From assembly GCF_964204865.1 (NCBI RefSeq), contig NC_135264.1, positions 6,850,001 to 6,914,000 on the forward strand: 64,000 bases of DNA, read 5' to 3'. The position numbers and the translations under genes are program-made. The DNA is from Styela clava. Lineage: Eukaryota > Chordata > Ascidiacea > Stolidobranchia > Styelidae. Shown here in pieces: positions 35,594 to 53,367 of this stretch (position 1 is its first letter; every line of letters starts with the position of its first letter). Below the pieces are notes generated by a model. The model worked only from the letters and a program-made list of their open reading frames with translations, searched no databases and was not told the origin of the DNA.

Positions 35594-37749
35594 ATGAAGT
35601 CATACATATCCATCGTTTTTGTACTTTTATTATGCAGTTGGTCAGTCGTTAGCCATTATAGTCAAGAAGATACTGGACACTGTACAGCGAAGTACGAATC
35701 CTGCAAACTACATCAAGAAAACGTTGAACGAGGTGAATGATGTACCAATCAGATAATACTTTCAATACCTTCAATACTTATTCCTATGCATCTGGAATAT
35801 TAAATTATTACTCTTATTACTCTGAGTGATATTTTAAAGCCAGCATCGTGATTATGTTTATCACGTCGCTTTTAATAACGATATATTGCATTGCTTGTAT
35901 TATATTATAGATTTTACTACGGATGCCTTTCTATAAAATTCTTAAGGGCTTAATAGTTTTACATGAACTAGCTTGTATTAAAAAAAAAATTAAATATATA
36001 TACAGTGATTAAACGTGCATTCATTTCACATTTCCTGTATCCTTCATAGTCATTGCTCAAAGTTAATACTACAAAAAATATATGTTTCGTCAATAAATCG
36101 GTATAATCGTAAATTTAAAATTCAGAGCGTTATTATCCTGATAGCTGTCGAGGATTACACAAACTCAATTCTCTTTCTTGGAATAAAACCGGAGGAGTTT
36201 TTGAAATCTATCCTACACCTGTTTCTGATAAGATTGAAGTTTACTGTGATCTCATGACAGATGGAGGAGGATGGATTGTGAATTAAATCGATTTATTGTT
36301 ATTTATAATTTAACAATTTTGTCGCGTACTTTTCTAATATTGAACTAGCAATGGACGTATGGATCGTTTTTATTATTATTATTATTTGTTATTGTTGTTG
36401 TATTCTTCTTTGTAGTTTCTTCTTAAACTACGTGACCAATTGCATTGACCTTTTCAATGGTTAAAGATTTTTTATTTTTAGTTATTTCGAAAATTACTAT
36501 GAAACTCGTTTGAAAATTTGATCGATATCGGAGGTATATACCGTATATATTTATATAAAGCTCCGAGCGCATCAGTGATCGGAAATCTATCTGATCAATC
36601 TCTTCCAGAAAACTCATGCAAGCACACTCATCAAGCCAAAAAATAGTGTCAGATTAAAACTATCACAAATCTTCGTATAATTAAAACTAAATCGATTGGA
36701 ATATAATTAAAAGTGTAATGTTTTTACAAAGGTATTTCAACGTCGAATGGATGGCTCTGAAGACTTCTATCGTGGATGGGATGATTATGTAAATGGATTT
36801 GGAAATACGATTGGAGAATTTTGGTTTGGTGAGTTTTTTATTCACTTGAATGACATCAACCTTATTTTGCTGCAACAAGTTCCCAAAAATGTTGTCAATT
36901 GCAAAATGCTCGAGATATATTTCATCGCGTTCATTTTAAATATATCTATTGCTGCCTACCATGCAACCTTCAATGGTTGAAGGAATACTCTTGAGTCTTG
37001 ATCATAGTATGAAACATAAAACTTATGCAAACCAGAAACTGGATGACGATATTCTATAGAATCTATACAATCTGTTAAAAAATGAAAATTAACTCTCCGC
37101 AACTGTTAGACGTAAAGACATCAGTCGATTGTGTGAAGAGCACCATATATAGCTATGTGGACAACAATTTTAGAAGCCCGTATTTGTGTTACTGATATAC
37201 ATTATGAATCCAGTACATTAAATTTTTAGGTTTAGAAAATATCTATCAGATGTTGAAAGATAAGACGTATGAACTCAGAGTAGACATGGAAGACTGGGAA
37301 GGAAACAAAGCCTATGCTAAATATGGGTATGATTTCGAACCTTCAATTTAATGTAAACTTTATAATCAAGTTTATAAATGTATGTTTTTATATATCCTAT
37401 TATTTCTAGAGCATTCTCGATCGGTGATTCTTCAACAAATTATCGCTTAACGGTGGGTCAATACAGTGGAAATGCTGGAAATTCTTTAGAAGACTCCTAT
37501 CAAGGACAACCCCTACATCAAGGACGACCCTTCACAACGAAAGACGCAGATCATGACATAGTATCTTACAACTGTGCCGACACTTACAAGGGAGCGTTCT
37601 GGTACGGAAATTGTCATGCAGCAAATTTGAATGGGCTGTATATCAATGGAGGAAATGCGAAATATGGAATATCTGTTACCTGGAAAGCTTGGAAAGGCTA
37701 TTATTATTCTCTGAAATTTGTTGAAATGAAAATGAGGCAAAAGCAGTAG
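35594..37749 (+). CDS. Gene F: secreted ficolin-like lectin without collagen stalk
   Basis: Exons 35594-35732, 36126-36277, 36732-36828, 37230-37326 and 37410-37749 join to an open frame of 274 aa. The signal peptide is followed by a short Cys-containing segment (C30, C36) and a full FReD from about residue 48. Without splicing, exon 1 would stop one codon after the GAG|GTGAAT site (TGA), which supports that site as the real donor and confirms the stalk-less structure seen in gene C. The exon-3 donor is GTGAAT instead of GTGAGT. The exon-6 loop has a short in-frame insertion creating a near repeat ([11 protein letters not shown]). KDADHD and WYGNCH motifs are kept. The 5' part and flank resemble gene C; the 3' flank resembles gene D. 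Confidence 0.82.
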
Positions 37750-38720
37750 CCGAATTATACGATGAGTTTACATACAATATTTCATTATTAAGCATTTGTA
37801 AAATACAAACGTTTTATCTCCGCGATTCAAGTAGTTTTAATGGTCACAATGGCCATATATATGATTTTAGGAAGTGACAATGCTCTTTTGGAAATCCGAT
37901 AGTCTGTTTACAAAGGGTCTAGCCACCCAAGGAGTGTTGTTCATACTTTATCGCTGTTATATAGACAGCGAGATTGGACTTTATGGCAACTGAACAAGAT
38001 ATGTACTGCCAATGTGCAGTGCTTTATGTAAAAACTTGTCCAAATTAAAAATGGTAATAAATGTGTATAACCTGTATAATGCTTGTTCTTACAATTCTGA
38101 AAACAACATATTTGAGGGTAATGATAATCTTGAAAATATGAGATATATACTAATACAAACAAATATGAGATAAAAGTAAAGAAAATAGGTCGAGAAAGAT
38201 GTAGCGTAAGAACATCGCCTGTATGATGAGACAATGGACAACATCCTTTCGATTAATAGGCTAAGGTAAAAATAATTAAAGTGAGTAGACGTTAGAAACA
38301 TAGGCAACCAAATCTTTCAAATTTATGTCAAATAAACCTGAATATTGCAACCATAGTGGAACCAACTATTGAGCAGCCGTGCAGTTTCACGAATACGCAA
38401 TCTTGCCAAGCAAGTAAAACCCTCCGAGGAATTGGTTTGCTATAAAGCCACATAATTAGTTCGATGGTTTGCTCTCATAGGTAAACTTTAATATCCAGCA
38501 GAAATGGATTGATTAGATAAAATACAGGGCAACAAAAACACGACCAACCTTAATATCAGTGATACAAAAGGAGCCTGTATTGGGTTACATTGATTAGGGG
38601 TGTTCGGAGTCAAACATGAATAACCAGATATCTACTTTGGTGGAAAAATTATCAGCTTATATTATGACTCTGACTCGACACACTACTGTACACGTCCCTA
38701 ATGTAATATAAGTGAATAAC
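37750..38720 (+). other. 3' flank of gene F
   Basis: Inverted match to 13,990-13,030 behind gene D. An AATAAA at 38,056-38,061 is a plausible poly(A) signal. No gene is seen; minus-strand frames at 37,941-38,307 are not conserved in the D flank. Confidence 0.55.
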
Positions 38721-40535
38721 AAAAAGCTAAATACAGTCCCGCGACAATTTCTTGCACAGATTTCACAAATTATACACAAGGTTTTGCAAGCTAACGCAAA
38801 AAACCTTGCTAACGCTAGCCATTTAGGTATTAAAATTTAAGAGCTGAAACGCCTCAAGTTTTAACTACTAATTAAACTAGATTCCAATCTGACTCCAGAA
38901 TATCAAAGAATATGGGTTAGCGTGTAACTGAAATAGCTGTTAATTTGATATAACAGCAAGGATCAAGCAAATGCCTCTATAAGATTTTATTTCCATTGAT
39001 AATATATCACAATAAACTTATGTCACATAAACAACTCATACATTTTAAATTATTATTATTGACAGATGAAATTAGTTTAACAATTGTTTTCGAGAATCGC
39101 TTTTTAAAAAGAATCACATATATTTCATATTACTCGTTAAAATCGTCTTTCTCTTTTTTTTTGTCTTAAAACCATCCGTTTTCACGGGCCAGGATCTTGC
39201 TCCGGCTCAATTGTTGCAAAACAATCCACATGATGGAAATCCATATACAAGAAGATGAATTATGCATATTGCTAATAATCAAATGCGAAATATTCAATTT
39301 GGCTACATTTAATTTCGGAAGTCAATAATAGAATGTTATCGAATTTTCCAATATTATGACGTCGAAAACTATTTTTAGTGTTGATGTCAATTTATTCAAA
39401 ATTATCGGTTAATTTGTTACAGAGCATTTAACAGTATCAAGAAATGGACATAATGTATTAGATATGTGATGACACGTTAGTGAACCTTACGATTCCCTTA
39501 TCTGATTAACACATAAGTTTATGTTTGTGTCGTACGAGCTCGGGTTTCTACTAAATTATCTGCTGGCAGAAGTTTATGTTAATTCAATCGAATTATATGT
39601 TTTGCAAAAATATTAGGATAAATATACCCAGGAAATAAACGCTCCACAGTTGGGTGAAAAATTATTGTAAAATTTTGCATATTTACTTTTTGCTGCACCT
39701 ATTGCTGTTTATAATTCAGATATCACGAATATCAACTCCATTAAGAAACTGACTTACTATTCCCTTTTACATACGAGGCTTTATTTTTAGAAAATATGAT
39801 AGCATACAATGCGCCTAATTCTTTTCTTGATATTACTCTACCCAGGTTTCAAGCCTGATTACTAATTCATCCATAGTATACGGTCTTGAGTATTTATCCG
39901 AAATGTTCCATTTGAGTTTTGTATACTTTTGATTCGTATAATTTGTGAAACCAGTGCAAACAATTGTGACGGAACTGTATTTTGCTCCTTTCTATTTCTT
40001 TGTGTTACATTAGGGACAGATGAAGGAGGATGGAGAAGAAGAAACACCATAGTTTTCAAACATAGATATAATTTGATTAGATGAGACTAGGACAGGGAAT
40101 GAATGGGTAATCAGTAAATCGTTCTTGGTCTCGGGTTACAAATAATTTTGATGGTTAACCGCTATTCCAGGTATTCCCTTTTCAAATGTACACTCATTTA
40201 ATGATAATTAATTTGCACATATTTTCCCTTGTAATAAAACTAATGGGTGCTGCCAATAAATTATAACGATTACATATTTCGGAAATTATGACTGATGATG
40301 ATAGTGAATAAATAGTTCCCAATCAAAATATATTGTTCATAAATCAACCATATTCGAATTACAATAATTTTAATAATGGCTATTGAATGCAAGTTTACAA
40401 ATGCCGATTCTGCAAACGAAAATTAATATTTACGAAAAGTGCTGCCGACGCTTCACTGAATACAAAATTTAGACTTAAATTTATCATTTAAATTATGTCT
40501 GATTTCCGTATCAATAAGAATATAATACTTCTCAG
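38721..40535. other. Gene-free stretch with spacer homology
   Basis: Bases 39,530-39,640 match 2,890-2,990 inverted. Bases about 40,170-40,350 are a degenerate relative of the spacers at 47,690-47,900 and 54,760-54,960. No convincing exon. Confidence 0.45.
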
Positions 40536-40811
40536 CAGTGTTCCCTCTAAGGTGTGCGCGTGTGCGCGCGCACACAGCTTTCAGAGGCCGCGCACACGCA
40601 TAGATTTACTGCGCACAGACGTATTTCGATGTAATGTAACAATGTTCTCGGTTGGCAGGTTGAGAAAGTTTGTTGTTGGCCCTCTTATTACCCTGTTAGA
40701 ACGCCAAAATTTCTTCATTGGTTTTTGCACAAATATTAGTCATTTCCGAAAAAGTGCGCACACACCAAAATTTCTGCGCACACATACTACAAAAAATTAG
40801 AGGGAACATTG
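40536..40811. mobile_element. Short hAT-type MITE, 276 bp
   Basis: Ends are CAGTGTTCCCTCTAA and the inverted TTAGAGGGAACATTG (one mismatch). Flanking 8-mers cttctcag (40,528-40,535) and cttctcat (40,812-40,819) agree at 7 of 8. The interior is rich in GTGTGCGCG words, an unusual GC island in this region. Non-coding despite a 101-codon frame. Confidence 0.85.
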
Positions 40812-41783
40812 CTTCTCATTATAATAAAGTAGTTTTATTCTTGCTAGTTACTAGACTAATCCATCAGGACAGTTACGAGTATTACTACGCCAAATTTACA
40901 TGAAAATTCTGTAACAAATAACTTAACAAACCCAATTTTCATATTATCACCCGTGAATTGAGGCAATGCTGTTTTCTCATGTGCCTTTAACACCAGCGTT
41001 GTTAACTGACTCATTTAGTCCAGTTAACGGTCAAATTTTAAGTTTTTTTTATTGAATTTCCAGTCATGTAGATAATTTAAACTTGCTTATGGATTTGAAT
41101 TGAGATGATTTCCATAACTGAATAGGATTTTTATTGTATGAAATTAAAATGTTCGGTTTGTGTGTCACAGGTTTCTGCCACTTCCTATCTCAAAAACATT
41201 CGAGTTGTCTTTGACAGTATGAACGAGGAAGCTGTAATATGGAAACACGTCAACTCAACTCATTGACCCCGATGTGGTATCCGCTATGAGATATTAACTG
41301 CCTCTAAACGGCCTTCGACGTCCCTTTCAGAAGACCATTATATATATTGAATCTAGCATTACGTTCTATTCAGTAAGATGTTTTTCCAAACAAAATTAGG
41401 CATATCTTGAAGCAGTTCAATGGCCGGAAAACAACGATTAGAATAACGTCATGGTGTATTTAACCGCCCCAGAGACAGACTGCAGCGAGCTAAAGGCATT
41501 CGAAAATTAAGTTACCAACTTTCGTAAATAGCTGAGAGTGTGTAGAAAATTTAGTAATCAGACTTCTGTTAAATTCATATTCATAATATCTTAAACAGCA
41601 TTAGGTGTAGCAGAAGGTACACAGGCGTAAATGAACGACAAAATTCAAACAAAGTTAAATATAAATCACTAGTTACTAGTTAAAATGTATCTTCGAGTAT
41701 CGTTGAGTATATTTTACAAAACGTTTTATTCAATTGAATAAAAATATACTTATATTCTATATTACAGATAAATTAAAAGTAAA

Positions 41784-44411
<2,628 letters not shown>

Positions 44412-46337
44412 ACGAATTTTATATGGTTTACATATAATATCCATTAGCCAGCATTTGTAAAATATATAGTTTATAACAATATTAATAATAACTTATACAA
44501 ATCGAGAGTTTTTTTTATAATGGCTATTATAAATAGATTCATAAAGATTTCTTGATATACTCTAGCTTTTTTATATTAACAATAGCTAGTTTATCGCATA
44601 TCGTTTTGTCGCTCTTCCAATGCAAATAATCTTGCAATGTTTGCAGAAGTTCAAGCTAAGTAATGGACTATGACGTGATCAATCAATATTAATATTGACA
44701 AATTGCAATAAATTTATATATATATATATATGATCTGCAAACGTTGAAGGGAAGTTTTAGAAAATTATTTGCGCCTGGCCGATAATCTTTTTTTGTATAT
44801 TGCATAATGGGCATGCCATTTCTTTGGTTCCACAAAAAGCTACGTTTCTTAAATTGCTTTGAAATATGACATAAAAAGGATATCAACTGGGCCATCGTAT
44901 CAGAGTGTGACGCTTTCAATTCATCAAAAATAGGTGTGAGCAGTTTTGAGAAGAAAATTCCATTACTTTTTTCATATATTGACTTAAATCTTACGTTAAA
45001 GGACTATTTGGCATCCCTGATAATAATTAAAGGTAACATTACGAAACGGGTACCCAAACCAATAATACCGTCACTGTATATTGAATACATTAATCTAAGC
45101 GTGCAATCTTACTACAAATCTATTAAGCATTACGGCATAATACTTGTTTCGTTTCCCGTATTATACCGTGATACTCAAGTAACATAATATCAGTTTTTGA
45201 CCACGTTGAGATGAAGTGAATTGAAAAATAGGTTACCTAACAAAAATTATACCCGCTGTTAATGCGCTACCTTTTATTTTAATTGCGATAATTGACAAAG
45301 GAAACGTCGGCAAGTGGCTATGAAATTGACGAAGGCTTGGGGAATGCGCCGAAACATTCAGTGGTTTCTTCAATTTGTCTCCCGCACTTTACAAAGCGCC
45401 GGGGGATTTCTCAATGCTCCCTATGCTTCCGAAATGCACTCACGCTTGAATCCTACGAATACTCCGACGCTTTTTCAGGCTAATTATACAAAATCTCATA
45501 TAACTAGCCACTGAAACAGCGCCATCCAATCGTTCTCATGACTATGTTTTACTTTTTATTTTTATTTATTATCAAACCAGATATATGTAATCATTTCATA
45601 ATTCCAGACGTAAGTCCACTTTCGCAATTTTGCAAAAAGAAAAAATGAGCACTGGATAAATCATCAATAATAATTGTAAACAAGACGTCCAATGCTAACG
45701 AGTACAGCAAAATCTGAAGTTTCGAGGAAATGGGGAGGTAATTGGAAGTTAATTGCATCCTGTTGAAATTAGGTTTGGCTTTATTGGAAAGTTTAATTTG
45801 AATTTTTAGAAGTCAGCTTGTTATATTTTAAATGAAATTCGCTAGGTAGGCAAATGTATCTAAATTTCATAAACCCCTTCATTGATATCCAAATATTGAG
45901 GCAATTGCTAAGTGCCTGTCAATCATCTTTTTTAATTGAGAATTGGAACCAAATCACGCCCAGCCGTGCAGTTTCACGAATGCAAAATCTTGCCAAGTCT
46001 GTATAGAACCCTCAGAAAATTTGGTGTTTTACAAAACTACAAAATCTTCATTAAACAAAATGCGATCTGCGGTCAACCCAGTTATTCGTATCTGGCCCTC
46101 CTGTATGGGAGGTTGTACAACCCTGAAATAGAGCATAGCTTCATGAGTATAAGCATTTTCCTTATAGAAAGAAGATATTTTTAAGCAAAGGGCATCTTAG
46201 CATGACGCAACAATTTTACGAATGTCGTCGTCTTGCCGATAGACTAGGATTCTTAGAATGGACTCAGCCTTTGTAGCGAAGTCTTTCGCAAGGCAATGCA
46301 CGCTAAACGAATGGCTCATACTTCCACGTGTCCCATG
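44412..46337. other. Spacer downstream of gene G
   Basis: Begins with the 3' flank (candidate AATAAA at 44,707-44,712), then the shared spacer block (44,580-45,170) and a segment matching 3,230-3,850 in inverted orientation. Short frames at 45,292-45,514 and 45,936-46,184 have shifted counterparts in the H spacer and no motif, so no gene is called. Confidence 0.5.
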
Positions 46338-47416
46338 CAGAGTTGGATTAATTGTAATTTGTAATCGATGTAATTAATTACAGTTTTTCATGTAATTGTA
46401 ATGTAATTGAGGCATTTTCATTCTGTGTAACTGTAATTTGCTAAAATTTTGGCTCAATTACACTTTCAATTACACCAGGGGTCACCAAACTACGGCGTCC
46501 TTTCATTTGGCCCGCAATGACACGAAAAAGGGCGAAATATTTTTCCAAGGGTCGTTTTGCGAGAATCGCCTTCCTTTTTTATTTCGTAACATTAGTCAAT
46601 CAGCAAGATGTAAATAAGTGACGTAACAATATGCCTTTTCGCATCCGTTAAGACACTCAGACAGTTTTTCAGTCGTGGTTGTAAACAATACCTCATTTTG
46701 TGATTTCGAATGCTATTCGATAGTTTGCATTTTGACGAAAACCCATTAATGCATTGGAAGAAAAAATCAGAAGAATATCCCAGGCTTGCTGGGACTAACA
46801 GCAACATCGGTCCCTTCAGAAAGAAGAAATTTATTGGTGTCAGAAACTTTTCGCAGCCTAATTTTCATCAAGTGCAACCCAACAGTTTTTGAGCAAGTGA
46901 AACTGTAAATACGAACCAAAATGTTATTAGACAGGTTAGTGGCCACAATGATAGTTTTGACTAAAACTTTTGTTTTTTTGTGTTGTTGTTCTTGTTTTTT
47001 GACATAGTTATTGAAAAGTCGCTTTTCTCTTCGATTACTGGACCAAATGCTCTGAAATTTTCAGTGGTTGATGATGGAATTTTTTTCTAGAAGGATATTC
47101 CTTTTTTCATTTCTGAATTTCGTGGGAAATCTGATATTTCGTCCAAGATTTCGCTGTATTATTTTATCCATGGGAGCACTGGCTGTCTGGTTTGATTCTT
47201 GCTACGCGAAACTCTCGGGAATTTTTTTGAGGGTAGCGGCAGCATCAAGGGTAAGGAACACTTCGCTCTGTGTAACGTGTTTATATATTTGAGCATTGCT
47301 TTGTTGTAATTGTAATTTGATATTTTTTGCACGGAGTAATTGTAATATAATTGAAAATTTTAAAGGAGTAATTGTAATGGTAATTGAACTGAATTATTGT
47401 AATTGATCCAACTCTG
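46338..47416. mobile_element. hAT-type element, copy 1
   Basis: Ends CAGAGTTGGATTAATTG and inverted CAATTATTG...ATCCAACTCTG, with TAATTGTAAT words repeated inside both ends. Flanking 8-mers GTCCCATG and GTCTCATG agree at 7 of 8. Another hAT-like start (CAGGGGTCACCAAACTACG) lies at 46,476 inside it, without a visible partner end. Confidence 0.82.
46709..46920 (+). pseudogene. hAT transposase C-terminal (dimerisation) relic, copy 1
   Basis: Encodes an ENPLMHWKKKSEEYPRLAG segment typical of the hAT C-terminal dimerisation domain. A 20-bp deletion relative to copy 2 removes the AKNYLG part and shifts the frame, so the SVPSER motif is lost from this reading. Confidence 0.75.
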
Positions 47417-47717
47417 GTCTCATGTTGATGGTGCTACATAAGTCAATATAGGTGAAGCTACCTCAATTTCATCACAGCCTTTTCAAACAATTTTTTTTAA
47501 CAAATCTATGGACAAACAACCTATAACACTGTAGAATGGTTAATTGAAAGGGAATATCTTTTCCAGACGGGGAAACAATGGATTTGAAAAACAACGTAGT
47601 TTTCTAAAGTAATCATACTCTATTTAGATAGGACTGGAGCTGGAAATAAGTAATCAGTAAATCGTTCTAAGATGATCACGGGCCATTCCAGGTAATATTT
47701 CCTATTCTAATTTACAC

Positions 47718-47918
47718 TTACCCAATAATTATTAATTTGCACAAATTTTTTCTGGTGGTCTCTAATTCAAAATAATAAAATGCATGGACGTCACCAAGAA
47801 ATCCTAACAAATACAAAATCAAAAATATGATTGTTGGTGATAATTGTACGATAATGATAAGTTCAGAATTAGTTGGCAGTTGAAATATATTGGTCATATA
47901 CCTATAATTAAATGACAC
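47718..47918 (-). other. Conserved short open frame, possible exon (copy 1)
   Basis: A 66-codon minus-strand frame ending at a strong donor-like G|GTAAGTG contains one hydrophobic segment (IIFLILYLLGFLGD) followed by basic residues. That is loosely like transmembrane helix 1 of a rhodopsin-type receptor. The copy at 54,777-54,977 differs by one residue, but the units are recent duplicates and the older relative near 40,180-40,350 does not keep the frame. No further exons found. Confidence 0.2.
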
Positions 47919-48612
47919 TAATTAGTATATTCGGGAAGTAGTGCCGAAGGTTTCAAATTACCATATTTCCCGTCCACTGAACTCGAAATTATGGCATTTA
48001 GGGTTATATATACTTGATTTTCGTAGCCTTTAACACCAACAGTTGTAACTGACTCATTCAGTCCTGTTACGGTCAAATTGTTTTCTTTAAAATTCTCAGT
48101 TATGTAGAAAAGTTAGATATTGTAAGAAATTGAAACGTTCGCTTTGTAGCCTTGTAGGTCACAAGTTTCTGCCACTTCCTATCTCAAAAACATTCGAATT
48201 GTATTTGACAGTATGAACGAGGAAGCTGTATTATGGAAACACGTCCACTCAACACATTGGCCACGATGTGCTATCCGCTATGAGATATTTACTGTCTCTG
48301 AACGGCATTCGACGTTCAGAAGACCATTATATATATTGTATCTAGTATTACGTTCTATTTAGTAGGATGTTTTTAAAAACAAAATTTAGCATACCGTGAA
48401 GTAGTTTAAAATACGAAGATTAGAATAACGTCATGGTGTGTTTACCGCCCGGGGGATAGACTAAAGCAAATGAAAGGCATTCGAAACTTGAAGTACCAAC
48501 TGCCAACTTTCATAAACTGCTGAGAACGTGTAGAAGAGAATTAGTAATCGGACATCCATCTTGGGTAGAGCAGGATCAAAATATCAAGCGCATTGTATGC
48601 TTTAATATTTAT

Positions 48613-48620
48613 TATAAATA
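48613..48620 (+). promoter_or_regulatory. TATA box upstream of gene H
   Basis: TATAAATA followed by GAGTTCAAG, 242 bases before the ATG and conserved at gene I. A splice acceptor (TTATCAG) stands 11 bases before the ATG, so transcripts starting here would need a leader intron or trans-splicing. Confidence 0.5.
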
Positions 48621-48861
48621 GAGTTCAAGTTGTATTTGTCAATTAACAAGGAATAGTAATCCAGAATTCAAGTCACAATCATGATATATGGATTTTAGAT
48701 AGCAATAGATGCAGCAAGAACGACACAGGCGTATTTTCAAGAAAATATTCAATCAAATATAGATCACTGGTCAGAATACCTCTGTATATTGTTAACTATA
48801 TTTCTACAAAACGTTTTGTTCAATTGGATGAATATATATTTCCATTATCAGATATATTAAA

Positions 48862-51449
<2,588 letters not shown>

Positions 51450-53367
51450 ACGAATTATATATGTTTTACATATAATATCCATTAGCCAGCATTTGTAAAA
51501 TATATACTTTACAACAATATTAATAATAATTTATACAAATCGAGAGTTTTTTTTATATAATGGCTATATTATATAGATTCATAAAAATTTCTTGATACAC
51601 TTTGGCTTTTTTATTAGTAATATTTTTTTGTATATTATCAATAGCTAGTTCATCGCATATCATTTTGTCGCTCTTCCATTGCGATTGATCTCGCAATGTT
51701 TGCAGAAGTTCAAGCTAAGTAATGGACTATGACGTGATCAACGTCATGATGTGTCTTGGAAAACAAATTTTTTTTTTTAATATTGAACAATTGCAATAAA
51801 TTTATATATATATATATATGATCTGCAAACGTTGAAGGGAAGTTTTGGATAATTATTTGCACCTGGCCGATAATCTGTTTCTGTATATTGCATAATGGGC
51901 ATGTCATTTCTTTGGTTCCACAAAGAGCTACGTTTCTTAAATTGCTTTGAAATATGACATAAAAAGGATATCAACTGGGCCATCGTATCAGAGTGTGACG
52001 CTTTCAATTCATCAAAAATAGGTGTGAGCAGTTTTGAGAGGAAAATTCATTATTTTTTCATATATTGACTTAAATCTTACGTTAAAGGACTATTTGGCAT
52101 CCCTGATAATTAAAGGTATATTTACGGAACGAGTAACGCACTGTATATTGATATAAGCGTGCAATCCTATTACAAATCTATTACGGCACAATACTTGTTT
52201 CGTTTCTCTTATTATACCATGATACTCAAGTAACATACTATCATTTTTTGACCACGTTGAGATGAATTGAATTGAAAAATAGGTTACCTAACAAAAATTA
52301 TACCCGCTATTAATGCGCTATCTTTTAGTTTAATTGCGATAATTGACAAACGAAGCGTCCTCAAGTGGTTATGAAATTGACCAAGGCTTGGGGAATGTGC
52401 CCAAACATTCAGTGATTTCTTCAATTTGTCTCCCGCACTTTACACAGCGCCGGGGGATTTCTCAATGCTTGCTATGCTTCCTAAATGCACTCAGGCTGGA
52501 ATCCTACGAATACTCCGACACTTTTTCAGGCAAAATATACAAAATTATAACTATAGCCACTGAAACAGCGCCATCCAATCGTTCTCATGGCTATGTTTTA
52601 CTTTTTATTTTTATTTATTATCAAACCAGATATATATATGTAATCATTTCATAATTCCAGACGTAAGTCCGCTTTCGCAATTTTGCAAAAGAAAAAAAAT
52701 GAGCACTGGATAGACATCAATAATAATTGTAAACAAGACGTCCAATGCTAACGAGTACAGCAAAATCTGAAGTTTCGAGGAAATGGGTAGGTAAGTGGAA
52801 GTTAATTGCATCCTGTTGAAATTAGGTTTGGCTTTATTGGAAAGTTTAATTTGAGTTTTTAGAAGTCAGCTTGTTATATTGTAAATGAATTTCGCTAGGT
52901 AGGCAAATGTATCTAAGTTCCACAAATCCATTCAAATATCCAATGCTAAGTGCCTGTCAATCATCTTCAATTGAGAATTGGAACCAAGTCACGCCCAGCC
53001 GTGCAGTTTCACGAATACACAATCTTGCCAAGTCTGTAGAACCCTCAGTAAATTTGGTGTTTTACAAAACTACAAAATCTCCATTAAACAAAGACCCAAT
53101 TATTCACCCAGTTATTCGTATCTGGCCCTCCTGTATGAAAGGTTGTACAACCCTGAGATAGAGCATAGCTTCATGAGTATAAGCATTTTCCTTATAGAAA
53201 GAAGATATTTTTAAGCAAAGGGCATCTTAGCATGACGCAACATTTTTACGAATGTCGTCGTCTTGCCGATAGCCTAGGATTCTTAGAATGGACTCAGCCT
53301 TTGTAGCGAAGTCTTTCGCAAGGCAATGCACGCTAGACGAATGGCTCATATTTCCACGTGTCCCATG
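51450..53367. other. Spacer downstream of gene H
   Basis: Counterpart of 44,412-46,337: 3' flank with AATAAA at 51,795-51,800, shared spacer block (51,640-52,200), and the segment related to 3,230-3,850. Frames at 52,343-52,654 and 52,907-53,214 are not maintained in the G spacer; no gene called. Confidence 0.5.

Noticed and set aside
40495-40800. 101-codon plus-strand frame
   Set aside because: It coincides with the 276-bp MITE and reads through its GTGTGCGCG core; no protein signature.
45292-46184. Short frames in the spacer after gene G
   Set aside because: Counterparts after gene H have different frames and lengths, and an inverted relative at 3.2-3.9 kb has none.
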